This document shows, piece by piece, positions 24,099 through 35,348 of a stretch of DNA of 64,000 bases. Position numbers and translations under genes: made by a program. Under the pieces are notes generated by a model that saw only the letters and a list, made by a program, of their open reading frames with translations, ran no database searches and was not told where the DNA came from. This stretch comes from Candidatus Kinetoplastidibacterium crithidiae (lineage in GTDB: Bacteria; Pseudomonadota; Gammaproteobacteria; Burkholderiales; Burkholderiaceae_B), in NCBI GenBank assembly GCA_019278155.1, contig JADMLC010000004.1, forward strand, positions 62,001 through 126,000, written 5' to 3'. Position 1 is the first letter of the stretch. Each line of letters opens with the position of its first letter.

Positions 24099-25655
24099 AA
24101 AGGTTTTTTCTACTTTAAAAAAGATCTGATTTTTTTCTATACCAACAAAATCACATTCTTGATTAAGTGTAACTGTACAGGTATTTTTATTTTTATTATA
24201 ATTTATAATTACATTAATAGTAGGAGTTCCCGCTTGTTTATACCAATTCTTAAATATGGCAAAATCCAGATTTTTATTATTGATTGAATTACATTTCTTT
24301 TCTTTATATATAGATTGCATAACATCTAAAAAATCATCACACGTTACTGCTTCACCATCATAAAGACTAAAATATTTGTTAATACCTTTTAAAAAATTTT
24401 CATAACCTAAGATATTACTTAGCATTCTTATTATTTCTGCTCCTTTTTCGTAAATAGTCGCAGTATAAAAATTACTTATTTCTTGATAATTATCAGGACG
24501 TATAGGATGTGCCATAGGGCCAGAATCTTCTTGAAATTGATTTGATCTTAAATTGATAACATCATCAATACGTTTTACAGCTTTTATGGTTAGTTTTGTT
24601 TCTTCATCTGTAACCAAATCAGACATGACATCACTAAAAAATTCTTGCTCACGAAAAACAGTAAGACCTTCTTTTAAACTTAATTGGAACCAATCTCTGC
24701 ATGTAACTCTATTGCCTGTCCAATTATGAAAATATTCATGGCCTATTACAGTAATTATATTTTCATAATCAGAATCTGTAGCTGTACTTTCATCTGCTAA
24801 TATGTATGATGAATTAAAAATATTCAAACCTTTATTTTCCATGGCCCCCATATTAAAATCATCGACGGCTACTACCATATATTGATCTAAATCTAATTTT
24901 AAGTTATATACATATTCATCCCATCTGATAGCTTTGATTAGAGAATACATTGCCCATTCTGTTTGATTTTGAAATTTTGGATCACTATAAATTTGTAAAG
25001 TGACTACTTTTTTATCAATCGTTTCAATTTTTTTTTCTAAACAGGCAAATTCACCAACAACTATTGCGAATAAATAGCTAGGTTTTGGAAAAGGATCTTC
25101 CCAAATACTTTCCTTTTTCCCATTAGGTAATATTTTTATACTTATTAAATGACCATTAGAAAGTAATGTAGAATATTTGGCATCTGCAATTAATGTAACT
25201 AAATATTTTGACATTACATCAGGTCTATCTGGGAAACAAGTTATTTTCCTAAACCCTTCTGGTTCACACTGAGTGATAAAATTTTTATTAGATAAATATA
25301 AACCCATCATAGTTAAATTTTTTGATGGAAAACATTTTGTTGTTATTGTTAAAACTCCAATATCAGGAAATTGTTTTATAAGTAAAAAATCTTTTTGTAC
25401 TATATATTTATTCTTACTTAGTTTTTTATTATTCAAAATAATATCTGTTAAAACTAACTCATTAAAGTCTGCATTTAAATATAAATAATCATCTTGAAAT
25501 TTTATTTTTCTTTGTATTTCCATTGTATTTGTAACTATAGTACAATTTTCATCAAGATTTATTTGCAAATCAACTTTTTTTATAAAAAAAGGAAATTCTC
25601 TATAATCAAAACGATTTATAGTTATTGGTTTTTCAAACTTTTTTAGTGGTAGCAT
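24072..25655 (-). CDS. pepN: aminopeptidase N, C-terminally truncated (about 527 aa)
   Basis: Contains GAMENKGLNIFN and VIGHEYFHNWTGNRVTCRDWFQLSLKEGLTVFREQEF (HEXXH-X18-E), then stops shortly after the catalytic region; 3' end overlaps rlmH. Confidence 0.85.
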   Translation of the reverse strand: MLPLKKFEKPITINRFDYREFPFFIKKVDLQINLDENCTIVTNTMEIQRKIKFQDDYLYLNADFNELVLTDIILNNKKLSKNKYIVQKDFLLIKQFPDIGVLTITTKCFPSKNLTMMGLYLSNKNFITQCEPEGFRKITCFPDRPDVMSKYLVTLIADAKYSTLLSNGHLISIKILPNGKKESIWEDPFPKPSYLFAIVVGEFACLEKKIETIDKKVVTLQIYSDPKFQNQTEWAMYSLIKAIRWDEYVYNLKLDLDQYMVVAVDDFNMGAMENKGLNIFNSSYILADESTATDSDYENIITVIGHEYFHNWTGNRVTCRDWFQLSLKEGLTVFREQEFFSDVMSDLVTDEETKLTIKAVKRIDDVINLRSNQFQEDSGPMAHPIRPDNYQEISNFYTATIYEKGAEIIRMLSNILGYENFLKGINKYFSLYDGEAVTCDDFLDVMQSIYKEKKCNSINNKNLDFAIFKNWYKQAGTPTINVIINYNKNKNTCTVTLNQECDFVGIEKNQIFFKVEKTFLIYFWMII

Positions 25656-25959
25656 ATTTATTTTGTTTATTGTTAATTAAATTGGAATTTTCAATGAAAT
25701 ATTATTATCAATAGTAATTCTAGGTTATCACTTATAAATATTTAATAAAATTATTACCTATCAAGGTAAAGAAATTTAGTCTTTTTGCAAATTTATTGAG
25801 TTATTTTAAATAATTAAATTTTAAACTACCTAGTATTATTTAAAGGTAAGAGTATTTAATGATCACAATTTTATAACTTAAAATATAGTTTTGATTTTAG
25901 AATATAGTAAAATAAAACTATTAATTGTGATAACTACAATACATAGATAAGAATCATAT

Positions 25960-27423
25960 ATGAAAATAAATAATCTTCTAAAAAATAATTTACATATTGC
26001 AAAAAAAACTCTGTTAGATCCATTTGGTCTTAGTGAGTTAAGTTTAAATAAGGCTATGGGGAATATACTTTCTAATAAAGTTGATTATGCTGATTTATAT
26101 TTTCAATATGTTATCAAAGAAAGTTGGATTTTAGAGGAAGGAATTGTAAAAAATGGTAATTTTGCCATCAATCAAGGAGTTGGTGTTAGAGCTATTAGTG
26201 GAGAAAAAACTGCTTTTGCATATTCGGATTCAATATCTCTAGATTCTCTTATAAAATCATCAAAAGTAGTTAGTAACATTGCAAAATCTGGATCAATGCA
26301 TCATGAAAAGATAAATTTACCACTTAATTATCAATTTGATTTATATCAATCTATAAATCCGTTAGATACATTAACAGCTGATAACAAAGTACATCTTCTA
26401 GAAAAAATCGAAAAAATGGCTAAAAAGAGTAGTCATAAGATAACACAAGTTATGGCTAATTTGTCAGCTATGTATGAAGTTATACTTGTATCTGCGAGTG
26501 ATGGAAAACTTATTGCTGATGTAAGACCATTAGTTAGACTGTCCTTAACTGTGATTGCTGAGGATAATGGTCGTAGAGAAACAGGACATGCTGGAGGAGG
26601 AGCCAGATCTGATTTTTCTTTTTTTTCTGATGAAATACTAAGTTCTTACGTAGATCAAGCTATAAAGGAATCCTTAATAAATTTAGAAGCTAAAGAAGCT
26701 CCTGCTGGAGAAATGACAGTAGTATTAGGAAATGGATGGCCTGGTATTTTATTGCATGAAGCAGTAGGTCATGGATTAGAAGGAGACTTTAATCGAAAGG
26801 GATCAAGTATTTTTTCTGGCAAAATTGGGGAACAAGTTGCTAGTAAAGGAGTTACCATAATAGATAATGGTACTCTTGAAGGAAGAAGAGGTTCTTTAAA
26901 TATTGATGATGAGGGTAATTTTACAAAAAGCAATGTTTTAATTGACGATGGAATTTTATGTAATTACATGCAAGATATAATGAACGCAAAATTAATGAAA
27001 ATGCAACCAACAGGTAATGGTCGAAGGGAATCTTTTGCTCATATACCATTACCCAGAATGACAAATACTTATATGTTATCCGGTTCATTTCATCCTGAAG
27101 AAATCATTAAATCTGTAAACTATGGTGTTTATGCAGCTAATTTTTCTGGTGGGCAAGTTGATATAACTAGTGGCAAATTTGTTTTTTCTGCATCTGAATC
27201 ATATATGATAGAAAATGGAAAAATAACTAAACCTATAAAAGGTGCTACATTGATAGGTAATGGTCCAGAAGTAATGAATCAAATATCAATGATTGGAAAT
27301 GATTTAAAGCTTGATTCTGGAGTTGGTACTTGTGGTAAAGATGGACAAAGTGTTCCTGTTGGGGTTGGAATGCCTACTGTGCGTATAGATAGGTTAACAG
27401 TAGGTGGCACAAGTAATTCTTAA
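25960..27423 (+). CDS. tldD: metalloprotease TldD
   Basis: DYADLYFQYVIKESWILEEGIVKNGNFAINQGVGVRAISGEKTAFAYSD...LLHEAVGHGLEGDFNRKGSS. Confidence 0.95.
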   Translation: MKINNLLKNNLHIAKKTLLDPFGLSELSLNKAMGNILSNKVDYADLYFQYVIKESWILEEGIVKNGNFAINQGVGVRAISGEKTAFAYSDSISLDSLIKSSKVVSNIAKSGSMHHEKINLPLNYQFDLYQSINPLDTLTADNKVHLLEKIEKMAKKSSHKITQVMANLSAMYEVILVSASDGKLIADVRPLVRLSLTVIAEDNGRRETGHAGGGARSDFSFFSDEILSSYVDQAIKESLINLEAKEAPAGEMTVVLGNGWPGILLHEAVGHGLEGDFNRKGSSIFSGKIGEQVASKGVTIIDNGTLEGRRGSLNIDDEGNFTKSNVLIDDGILCNYMQDIMNAKLMKMQPTGNGRRESFAHIPLPRMTNTYMLSGSFHPEEIIKSVNYGVYAANFSGGQVDITSGKFVFSASESYMIENGKITKPIKGATLIGNGPEVMNQISMIGNDLKLDSGVGTCGKDGQSVPVGVGMPTVRIDRLTVGGTSNS

Positions 27424-27602
27424 CATCAAAGATTTGCAAAAAATAATTATATTGCTTATTATCAATGGCATAAAAATTTATTTAATCAAAAACTTTTATT
27501 TATGTAAGAATTAAAATTAATTTTAATTATTTTTTTATTAGCGGTTAGATATAAAATTTATTTGACCTTTGAAATTATATAACAGTTCTGTGAGGTAGCA
27601 TA

Positions 27603-28676
27603 GTGACTCATAATACCGATGATATTCGTATCCGTGAAATTAAAGAATTAAATCCCCCTGCAAATGTAATGAAAGAGCTAGAGTGTACTCGTGAGGCTTC
27701 AGAAACAGTTCATTCTGCACGAAATGCAATTCATAAAATATTGTATGGTGTTGATGATAGATTAGTTATTGTAGTAGGTCCCTGTTCAATTCATGATGTA
27801 AAAGCTGCTACTGAATATTCAAAAAAACTAAGTGAAATAAGAAAAAGTTTAAAATCAGAACTTGAAATAGTAATGAGGGTTTATTTTGAAAAACCACGTA
27901 CTACAGTTGGCTGGAAGGGATTAATAAATGATCCTGATTTAGATTCTAGTTTTAATATTAACAAAGGTATACGTTTGGCAAGATCTTTACTATTAGAGAT
28001 AAATTCATTAGGATTACCAGCGGGATGTGAATATCTGGACATGATTACACCGCAATATATAGCAGACTTAGTTTCTTGGGGTGCGATAGGGGCAAGAACT
28101 ACAGAAAGTCAGGTTCATCGTGAATTAGCATCCGGGTTATCTTGTCCAGTGGGATTTAAAAATGGCACTGATGGAAATATTAAAATAGCAATTGATGCAA
28201 TTAAAACAGCTTCTCAGCCACACCATTTTCTTTCAGTTACTAAAGGTGGACATTCTGCAATAGTATCTACAGATGGTAATGAAAATTGTCATATAATTTT
28301 AAGAGGTGGTACAAAACCAAATTATGATGCTATTAGTGTGCAAAAAGCAAGCGAAGAAATGGGGAAATCTGGTTTAGCTTCTAGGCTAATGATAGATGCT
28401 AGCCATTCAAACAGTAATAAAAAACCAGAAAATCAACCATTAGTAATTGAAGATATATGTACACAACTTGAAAATGGTGAATCAAGAATATTTGGCATTA
28501 TGATTGAAAGTTATTTAGAAGCTGGACGTCAAGATTTTATACCTGGAAAAGATTTAATTTATGGCAAAAGTATTACTGATGCTTGTATAGGATGGGATAC
28601 TACTGTTGAAGTTCTTAATCGATTAGCTAGTGCTGTTCGTGCTCGTCGCCAATGTTTATCACAAACACATGATTAG
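27603..28676 (+). CDS. aroG: 3-deoxy-7-phosphoheptulonate synthase (class I)
   Basis: RLVIVVGPCSIHD...MRVYFEKPRTTVGWKGLINDPDLD...GARTTESQVHRELASGLSCPVGFKNGTDG. Confidence 0.95.
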   Translation: MTHNTDDIRIREIKELNPPANVMKELECTREASETVHSARNAIHKILYGVDDRLVIVVGPCSIHDVKAATEYSKKLSEIRKSLKSELEIVMRVYFEKPRTTVGWKGLINDPDLDSSFNINKGIRLARSLLLEINSLGLPAGCEYLDMITPQYIADLVSWGAIGARTTESQVHRELASGLSCPVGFKNGTDGNIKIAIDAIKTASQPHHFLSVTKGGHSAIVSTDGNENCHIILRGGTKPNYDAISVQKASEEMGKSGLASRLMIDASHSNSNKKPENQPLVIEDICTQLENGESRIFGIMIESYLEAGRQDFIPGKDLIYGKSITDACIGWDTTVEVLNRLASAVRARRQCLSQTHD

Positions 28677-28692
28677 TTTTTTATAGTTTATG

Positions 28693-28723
28693 AAAATAAA
28701 GACGTTCTGAATGTCTTTATTTT
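28693..28723 (+). terminator. Rho-independent terminator downstream of aroG
   Basis: aaaataaagac-gttctgaat-gtctttatttt, followed by TTAAT. Confidence 0.75.
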
Positions 28724-28745
28724 TAATAAAATATTTAAATAGTTT

Positions 28746-29864
28746 TTGATTAAGAACTCTATGGCAAAAAAAATATATAAAGAGTTAGTTGTACTGGGGA
28801 TGTCTGGTGGGGTTGATTCTTCTGTTGCTGCTTTTATTTTGAAAGAACAAGGTTATAAAGTAATTGGATTATTTATGCAAAATTGGGAGGACGATAATAA
28901 CGACTCATTTTGCAGCATAAAACAAGATTTACTAGATGCAGCAAGTGTAGCTGATTTAATTGGAATAGATTTTGAGTATATAAATTTTGCTAAAGAGTAT
29001 AAAGAAAAAGTTTTCTCTATATTTCTTCACGAATATTCTATGGGAAGAACTCCTAATCCAGATATCCTATGTAATTCAGAAATAAAGTTTAAAGCTTTTT
29101 TAGAACATGCTTTAAAAATTGGTGCTACAAAAATAGCTACTGGACATTATGCTAGAATAAAAAATGAAAATAATAAGTTTCAATTATTGACAGCCATTGA
29201 TTCAAACAAAGATCAAAGTTATTTTTTATATAAATTAAATCAAAATCAACTTTCTAATGCTATTTTCCCTATAGGCAATCTATATAAAACTCAAGTTAGA
29301 GAAATAGCAAAAAAAATAGGTTTGCATAATGCTTCTAAAAAAGATTCTACTGGTATTTGTTTTATAGGAGAAAGACCGTTTTCGGAATTTTTGAACAAAT
29401 ATATAAAAGAAAAAGAAGGTCCAATACTAACAATCGATGGGAAAGAAATTGGAACTCACAAAGGCATATTTTTTTATACTATAGGACAGAGAAAGGGATT
29501 AGGATTAGGTGGAATAAAAGGATTCTCTTCACAAGAAAACCCGTGGTATGTAGTTAAAAAAGATTTAGATAAAAATATTATTTATGTTGCACAAAGTCAT
29601 GACAATGAGCTACTTTACTCTAAAACATTAGAAATAAATGATATTAGTTGGATAAATGATTCTCCTCCAAATAAAATAGAAGAAAAATACTATTCATCAA
29701 AATCTAGATATCGACAATCTCCAGCAAAATGTAAAATTAAATTTATTAATAACAATGAAAAGGCATTAATTACTTTTTGTGAACCACAATGGGCAATAAC
29801 AAATGGGCAATCTTTAGTTGTGTATGACAATGATATATGCTTAGGTGGTGGTATTATTTGTTAA
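28746..29864 (+). CDS. mnmA: tRNA 2-thiouridine(34) synthase MnmA
   Basis: [35 protein letters not shown]...[16 protein letters not shown]...[21 protein letters not shown] at about 28761 is a plausible start. Confidence 0.96.
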   Translation: MIKNSMAKKIYKELVVLGMSGGVDSSVAAFILKEQGYKVIGLFMQNWEDDNNDSFCSIKQDLLDAASVADLIGIDFEYINFAKEYKEKVFSIFLHEYSMGRTPNPDILCNSEIKFKAFLEHALKIGATKIATGHYARIKNENNKFQLLTAIDSNKDQSYFLYKLNQNQLSNAIFPIGNLYKTQVREIAKKIGLHNASKKDSTGICFIGERPFSEFLNKYIKEKEGPILTIDGKEIGTHKGIFFYTIGQRKGLGLGGIKGFSSQENPWYVVKKDLDKNIIYVAQSHDNELLYSKTLEINDISWINDSPPNKIEEKYYSSKSRYRQSPAKCKIKFINNNEKALITFCEPQWAITNGQSLVVYDNDICLGGGIIC

Positions 29865-29936
29865 ATAGTTTTATATTAAATAGTTGTAGTATTTTTTAAA
29901 CATATTTAGTTGTAATTAATAAGAGAGTTAATAACT

Positions 29937-31334
29937 ATGTTAGAAAAACTTAATGCTTTATCTCCACTAGATGGAAGATATGCTTCATCTGTAGATGAGT
30001 TAAGACCATTTCTCTCTGAATATGCTTTCATGGCACATAGAGTAGAAATAGAAATCAATTGGTTAATTGCTTTATCAAATTATAATTTACCAGAAATCAA
30101 GCGTTTTTCAGATGAAGAATATAAAAAACTGAATGATTTAATAAAAAACTTTTCAGTAAAAGATGCTAATGACATAAAAAAAATAGAAAAAACTACTAAC
30201 CATGATGTAAAAGCAGTTGAATATTGGTTGAAAGAAAAAATATCTTTTATAACAAATTTTGATAAAGTTTCAGAATTTATTCATTTTGCATGTACGTCTG
30301 AAGATATTAATAATACCTCTCATGCTTTAATGATACTAAGAACTAGAGATAAAATACTAATTCCTATTTTAGAAAATTTAATAGGAAACTTAGAAAAATT
30401 AGCAAAAAAATATTCCAATCAGCCTATGCTTTCTAGAACACATGGTCAGCCAGCAAGTCCTACTACAATAGGAAAGGAATTCGCTAATGTTGTAATAAGA
30501 TTAAAAATAGCTTTGACAAAGATTAAATCTGTAAAAATTTTAGCTAAATTGAATGGAGCTACTGGTAATTATAACGCTCATGTATCATCATATCCAAATA
30601 TAAATTGGCCTAATTTAAGTTGTGATGTTATCAATAAATTAGGATTAATACAAAATACTCATACAACACAAATAGAACCTCATGATTGGATAGCAGAGCT
30701 ATTTGATAGTATCAGTAGAATAAATACTATCATACTTGATTTGGATAGAGATATTTGGGGTTATATATCTTTAGGTTATTTTAAACAAATTTTAAAAGAA
30801 GGGGAGGTTGGTTCATCAACTATGCCTCATAAAGTTAATCCTATTGATTTCGAAAATTCAGAAGGAAACATAGGAATAGCAAATTGTATTTTAAGACATA
30901 TGTCAGATAAATTACCAGTATCTAGATGGCAAAGAGATTTGACTGATTCTACTGTACTGCGAAATATAGGGGTGGCATTGGGATATTGTCTAGTATCTTG
31001 GAAGTCATGTATTAGAGGTCTCAATAAATTAGAGATTAATAAAACCAATATTGATAATGATATAAATAACTGTTGGGAAATATTGGCTGAACCAATACAA
31101 ACAATAATGAGAAAATATGGTTTACCTAAACCTTATGAACAATTAAAATCTTTGACTAGAGGAAAAGGAATTAACAAAGAATCCCTCAGAGAATTTATCA
31201 AAAATCTTGACTTGCCAAAAGAAGAAAAATCATATTTATTAACACTGGAGCCAAGAAAATACCTAGGTCTTGCAGAATCATTATCTTTAGAAACTGAAGT
31301 ATCTAATAATATTTTAGAAAATCATTTGAATTAA
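29937..31334 (+). CDS. purB: adenylosuccinate lyase
   Basis: LNALSPLDGRYASSVDELRPFLSE...GEVGSSTMPHKVNPIDFENSEGN. Confidence 0.97.
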   Translation: MLEKLNALSPLDGRYASSVDELRPFLSEYAFMAHRVEIEINWLIALSNYNLPEIKRFSDEEYKKLNDLIKNFSVKDANDIKKIEKTTNHDVKAVEYWLKEKISFITNFDKVSEFIHFACTSEDINNTSHALMILRTRDKILIPILENLIGNLEKLAKKYSNQPMLSRTHGQPASPTTIGKEFANVVIRLKIALTKIKSVKILAKLNGATGNYNAHVSSYPNINWPNLSCDVINKLGLIQNTHTTQIEPHDWIAELFDSISRINTIILDLDRDIWGYISLGYFKQILKEGEVGSSTMPHKVNPIDFENSEGNIGIANCILRHMSDKLPVSRWQRDLTDSTVLRNIGVALGYCLVSWKSCIRGLNKLEINKTNIDNDINNCWEILAEPIQTIMRKYGLPKPYEQLKSLTRGKGINKESLREFIKNLDLPKEEKSYLLTLEPRKYLGLAESLSLETEVSNNILENHLN

Positions 31335-31342
31335 TAAAGATA

Positions 31343-31419
31343 TGGTGGCGCATCCCTGACTCGAACAGGGGACCTGCGGATTATGATTCCGTCGCTCTAA
31401 CCGACTGAGCTAATGCGCC
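31343..31419 (-). tRNA. tRNA-Met (CAU), elongator type
   Basis: Reverse strand GGCGCATTAGCTCAGTCGGTTAGAGCGACGGAATCATAATCCGCAGGTCCCCTGTTCGAGTCAGGGATGCGCCACCA; CAU anticodon, paired acceptor. tRNA-Ile2 (lysidine) cannot be fully excluded by eye. Confidence 0.9.
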
Positions 31420-31568
31420 ATCTTGATGTTTCAGATAGTCTAAGCAAAAACAATATTAAAATCAATAGAAGATTTAATAAAATATCTAAATAAGATGGTT
31501 TTTATAACTTTTTTCTAAAAAATTATCTTATAATGAAAAACATCTATTATACAAATTTAACATAATAA

Positions 31569-31653
31569 TGGTGCCCAGAAGAGGATTTGAACCTCCATAC
31601 TTGTAAGTACATGGACCTGAACCATGCGCGTCTACCAATTTCGCCATCTGGGC
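31569..31653 (-). tRNA. tRNA-Leu (CAG)
   Basis: Reverse strand GCCCAGATGGCGAAATTGGTAGACGCGCATGGTTCAGGTCCATGTACTTACAAGTATGGAGGTTCAAATCCTCTTCTGGGCACCA; long variable arm, loop TTCAGGT. Confidence 0.95.
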
Positions 31654-31724
31654 ATAAGATTTATTTTATATCAATATTGTTACATTAAATGTAACGTTAC
31701 GGATTATATACGGAAATAATTATT

Positions 31725-33911
31725 TTGGCAAAATTAGAAAAAAATAATATTAAATTGAAAGAAACAATTCCAAACTGGTTTGATCATGAGCTACCTTCTA
31801 GAGAAGAAATTGTTGATTGCATAAGAAAAAATAATATTAAATTAAATGAACTAGACATAGCAAACTTATTGCAAATAAAACAAAAGAAAACTATTACTAG
31901 TCTGAAAAGACGTTTAGCAGCTATGCAAAAGGATGAGCAAATTATTATTGATAAATCAGGATATATATCATTAAATGAAAACAATATTTTTTTGACAGGA
32001 AAAATCATACTTAAAAATGACGGTACTGGAGTTCTATCAACAAACAATGAAAGAATCTTTATAAGTCATAAGGAAATGAGAAAAGTTTTTCATGGCGATC
32101 TCGTACAAATAAAAAAAATAAAATATAACAAAAACTTAAGTTGTACAGAAGGAAAAATTTTAGAAGTTTTAGAACGTTCATCTAAAAATATAATAGGTAA
32201 AACCATAAAAATAGAAGATATTTTTTATTTAATACCTATAGAACCAAAATACAATAATAAAATTATATTACTTGATAAAAATATATCTGAAGATCAGGTA
32301 GTTATTGTTAATATAATAAAACAACCATCAGTTTATTCATTAGCCATAGGTACTATAAAAGAACATATTGGTAATATCAATGATCCTAAAATAGGGACTA
32401 AAGTTTCTTTAGAGAAATTTAATATCAGAGATTCTTTCAGTGAACAAATATTTGAGGAATTAGAAAAAATAACAAATGATATAGATTCTTCTAACGACAA
32501 TAGAATTGATTTGACTAGCTTGCCATTTATTACAATAGATGATGAAAATGCTCGTGATTTTGATGATGCATTATTTTGTAAAAAAATAATTGATGAAAAC
32601 GGAAGTGTTTTATGGGAGATTTTTGTAGCAATTGCAGATGTATCAGAATATGTGAAACCTGATACTGAAATAAATAAAGAAGCGTTTGCAAGAGGTACGA
32701 GTATATATTTTCCAGAATATGTTGTACCTATGTTACCGGAAAAAATATCTAATAATATTTGTTCTTTAATACCTGAAGAAAAAAGATTAGTGCTTGTTTG
32801 CCAGTTTACAGTATCTGAAAACATACTCTCAGATAAAGATCATATAGTTAAAAATTACTCATTTTATCAAGCAATTATTAAATCAAAAGCAAGAATGAGC
32901 TATGATGCTATAGACAAATTTATATCTAACAAAGAGATAAATTTCAGCAATGATGTAAAAATTAATATTAATCATCTTCATGAAGGGTATGAAATTCTCT
33001 CAAGATCTTCAAAATTACGAGGAGCTATAGCATTTGAAATGCTAGAAAATAAAATAATGTTTGGAGAAAATGGATGCATTGAAAAAATAGCAAGAAAAGA
33101 ACGATCTATTGCAAATAAAATAGTAGAAGAATGTATGTTGGCTGCTAACAGTTGTGCAGCTCACTTTATCTATATAAACAAAAATATTTGTTTATATAGA
33201 GTACATGATAAACCTTCTAATAGTTCAATTAATAATTTAACCAAATTTCTAATAACCCAAAATCTTCAAATAGATGGTTATAATTTTTCTACATCACAAG
33301 GCATAAATAATTTTTTAAATAATATAAAAGGCAAAAATAACTTTAATATTATACAATTAGCCTGTTTGCAAGCAATGCAGCCAGCATTTTATAGTATTCA
33401 TAATATAGGCCATTTCGGCTTATCTTATGAGTTGTATACTCATTTCACATCTCCAATTAGAAGATATCCAGATTTGTTTAATCATAGAATAATAAAGAAA
33501 ATAATCAATTTAAATTATAGTGATGATAAATTACTTGAAACCTCTAATGAGGAACTTATAAACTTTGGTAATAATATGTCTATCTGTGAGCGATGTGCAG
33601 ATGAGGCTTCAAGATATGCCAATAATTGGATGTTATTAACTTTTTTAAAGAAATATGAAGGCAAGTTTTTTAATGGAATTATAACTAATATTTTAAACTA
33701 TGGTATGTTTATAAATCTAGAAAATGTGTTTATAGATGGAATGATCCATATTTCAGAATTGAAAAAAGAAAAATTTAAATATGATAAAGACATGAACTAT
33801 TTTTATAACAAAGAATCAAATATATCATATAATCTAGGTGGAAAAATCAGAGTACTTATTAAGCTTGTAAATATAGAACAAGGGCAAGTTGTACTGGGCT
33901 TAGTTAAATAA
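31725..33911 (+). CDS. rnr: ribonuclease R
   Basis: LPFITIDDENARDFDDALFCKK...VAIADVSEYVKPDTEINKEAFARGTSIYFPEYVVPMLPEKISNNICSL; C-terminal S1 domain. Confidence 0.95.
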   Translation: MAKLEKNNIKLKETIPNWFDHELPSREEIVDCIRKNNIKLNELDIANLLQIKQKKTITSLKRRLAAMQKDEQIIIDKSGYISLNENNIFLTGKIILKNDGTGVLSTNNERIFISHKEMRKVFHGDLVQIKKIKYNKNLSCTEGKILEVLERSSKNIIGKTIKIEDIFYLIPIEPKYNNKIILLDKNISEDQVVIVNIIKQPSVYSLAIGTIKEHIGNINDPKIGTKVSLEKFNIRDSFSEQIFEELEKITNDIDSSNDNRIDLTSLPFITIDDENARDFDDALFCKKIIDENGSVLWEIFVAIADVSEYVKPDTEINKEAFARGTSIYFPEYVVPMLPEKISNNICSLIPEEKRLVLVCQFTVSENILSDKDHIVKNYSFYQAIIKSKARMSYDAIDKFISNKEINFSNDVKININHLHEGYEILSRSSKLRGAIAFEMLENKIMFGENGCIEKIARKERSIANKIVEECMLAANSCAAHFIYINKNICLYRVHDKPSNSSINNLTKFLITQNLQIDGYNFSTSQGINNFLNNIKGKNNFNIIQLACLQAMQPAFYSIHNIGHFGLSYELYTHFTSPIRRYPDLFNHRIIKKIINLNYSDDKLLETSNEELINFGNNMSICERCADEASRYANNWMLLTFLKKYEGKFFNGIITNILNYGMFINLENVFIDGMIHISELKKEKFKYDKDMNYFYNKESNISYNLGGKIRVLIKLVNIEQGQVVLGLVK

Positions 33912-33944
33912 TACGATTAATAAATATAAGGACAATTTTTATAT

Positions 33945-34694
33945 ATGTCATCTACAAAGACTATAGCTGGATTTCATGCTATTCTTGCCAGGCTACATCA
34001 TTATCCAGAATCTATTAAAACTATATATATTGACGCCAAACGGAATGATAAAAGAAGTATTTTTTTATTAGATAAAATAAATAATGTTGGCTGTAAAGTT
34101 TATCATGTTGAAACAAATAGACTGGATAATATGACTGGTGGCATGAGACATCAGGGAGTAGTAGCTATATGCAGTGAGGTTAAGTTACCTAATGATATAG
34201 AAGAAATTCTAGATGGTCTTCAAGAACCTGCTTTATTACTAATCCTTGATGGAGTCACTGATCCTCATAACTTAGGAGCATGTTTAAGAACGGCTAATGC
34301 TGCTGGTGTACATGCTGTTATAGCGCCTCGTAATAGATCAGCTAGTATAAATGATGTTGTTTATAAAGTATCATCTGGGGCAGCAGATATTACTCCATAT
34401 ATTATGGTAACTAATCTTGCTAGAGTTTTGAGAGACTTAAAAGACATGGATGTATGTCTAGTTGGCACTGATGAAAATGCTGCAAATAATATATATACAG
34501 TAAATGCTACTAAATCTATGGCTTGGGTATTAGGTTCTGAAGGTAAAGGCATGAGACGTTTAACTAGAGAATCATGTGATTATTTAGTTAATATACCTAT
34601 GTTAGGTACAGTCGAAAGTTTAAATGTAAGTGTAGCTAGCGCTGTATGTTTGTATGAAAGCGTACGTCAAAGAAATTATTATCAAATAGGTTAA
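33945..34694 (+). CDS. rlmB: 23S rRNA (guanosine2251-2'-O)-methyltransferase RlmB
   Basis: [11 protein letters not shown]...[36 protein letters not shown]...[41 protein letters not shown]. Confidence 0.95.
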   Translation: MSSTKTIAGFHAILARLHHYPESIKTIYIDAKRNDKRSIFLLDKINNVGCKVYHVETNRLDNMTGGMRHQGVVAICSEVKLPNDIEEILDGLQEPALLLILDGVTDPHNLGACLRTANAAGVHAVIAPRNRSASINDVVYKVSSGAADITPYIMVTNLARVLRDLKDMDVCLVGTDENAANNIYTVNATKSMAWVLGSEGKGMRRLTRESCDYLVNIPMLGTVESLNVSVASAVCLYESVRQRNYYQIG

Positions 34695-34837
34695 TTATAC
34701 GCTTATATGTTTATCCAAACAACACTTTAATTTTATTAATTACATCATCTTTAGTAACAGGCTTAATGTTGATATATAATTTGTTGTAAACAATTTATTT
34801 TTTATAAAATCAGGAATAATTCTTAGGGGATATTTAT

Positions 34838-35110
34838 ATGAATAAAACCGAACTTATCGATCAAATAGCTGTTAGTGCTGATATTTCTAAGGCAGCAGCA
34901 AACCGTGCGATTGATGCTTTCATAAACGTAATCAAAGAAACTATGAAAAAAGGAGATACTCTTACTCTAGTTGGATTTGGTTCTTTTGCAGTATCAACGA
35001 GGGCAGCTCGTAATGGACGTAACCCAAGAACTGGAGAAGTTATTAAAATCAAAAAAACTAGAGTGCCAAAATTTAGACCAGGAAAAACATTAAAAGAAGC
35101 TGTAAATTAA
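34838..35110 (+). CDS. hupB: DNA-binding protein HU
   Basis: [90 protein letters not shown]. Confidence 0.96.
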   Translation: MNKTELIDQIAVSADISKAAANRAIDAFINVIKETMKKGDTLTLVGFGSFAVSTRAARNGRNPRTGEVIKIKKTRVPKFRPGKTLKEAVN

Positions 35111-35217
35111 CAACGTTAATAATTATATTTGTTATATCCGTAACAAATATAATATTATTTATGCTACCATAATACCTGATTTTTAAATTTTCGTTATTCA
35201 ACGTAAAATTTATGATA

Positions 35218-35293
35218 GGGTGCTTAGCTCAGCTGGTAGAGCGGCGCCCTTACAAGGCGTAGGTCACAGGTTCGATCCCTGTAGCACCCACCA
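35218..35293 (+). tRNA. tRNA-Val (UAC)
   Basis: gggtgcttagctcagctggtagagcggcgcccttacaaggcgtaggtcacaggttcgatccctgtagcacccacca; anticodon loop CTTACAA. Confidence 0.97.
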
Positions 35294-35302
35294 TTACATA
35301 CA

Positions 35303-35334
35303 AAAACAGCTTATTGTAAGTAATAAGCTGTTTT
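35303..35334. terminator. Terminator hairpin between tRNA-Val and convergent argF
   Basis: aaaacagcttatt-gtaagt-aataagctgtttt, perfect 13-bp arms with A/T flanks usable in both directions. Confidence 0.8.
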
Positions 35335-35348
35335 CATATGTAATAAAA

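Noticed and set aside
32333-32824. 163-aa - strand ORF inside rnr
   Set aside because: Antisense to the conserved RNB domain; no start context or family signature.
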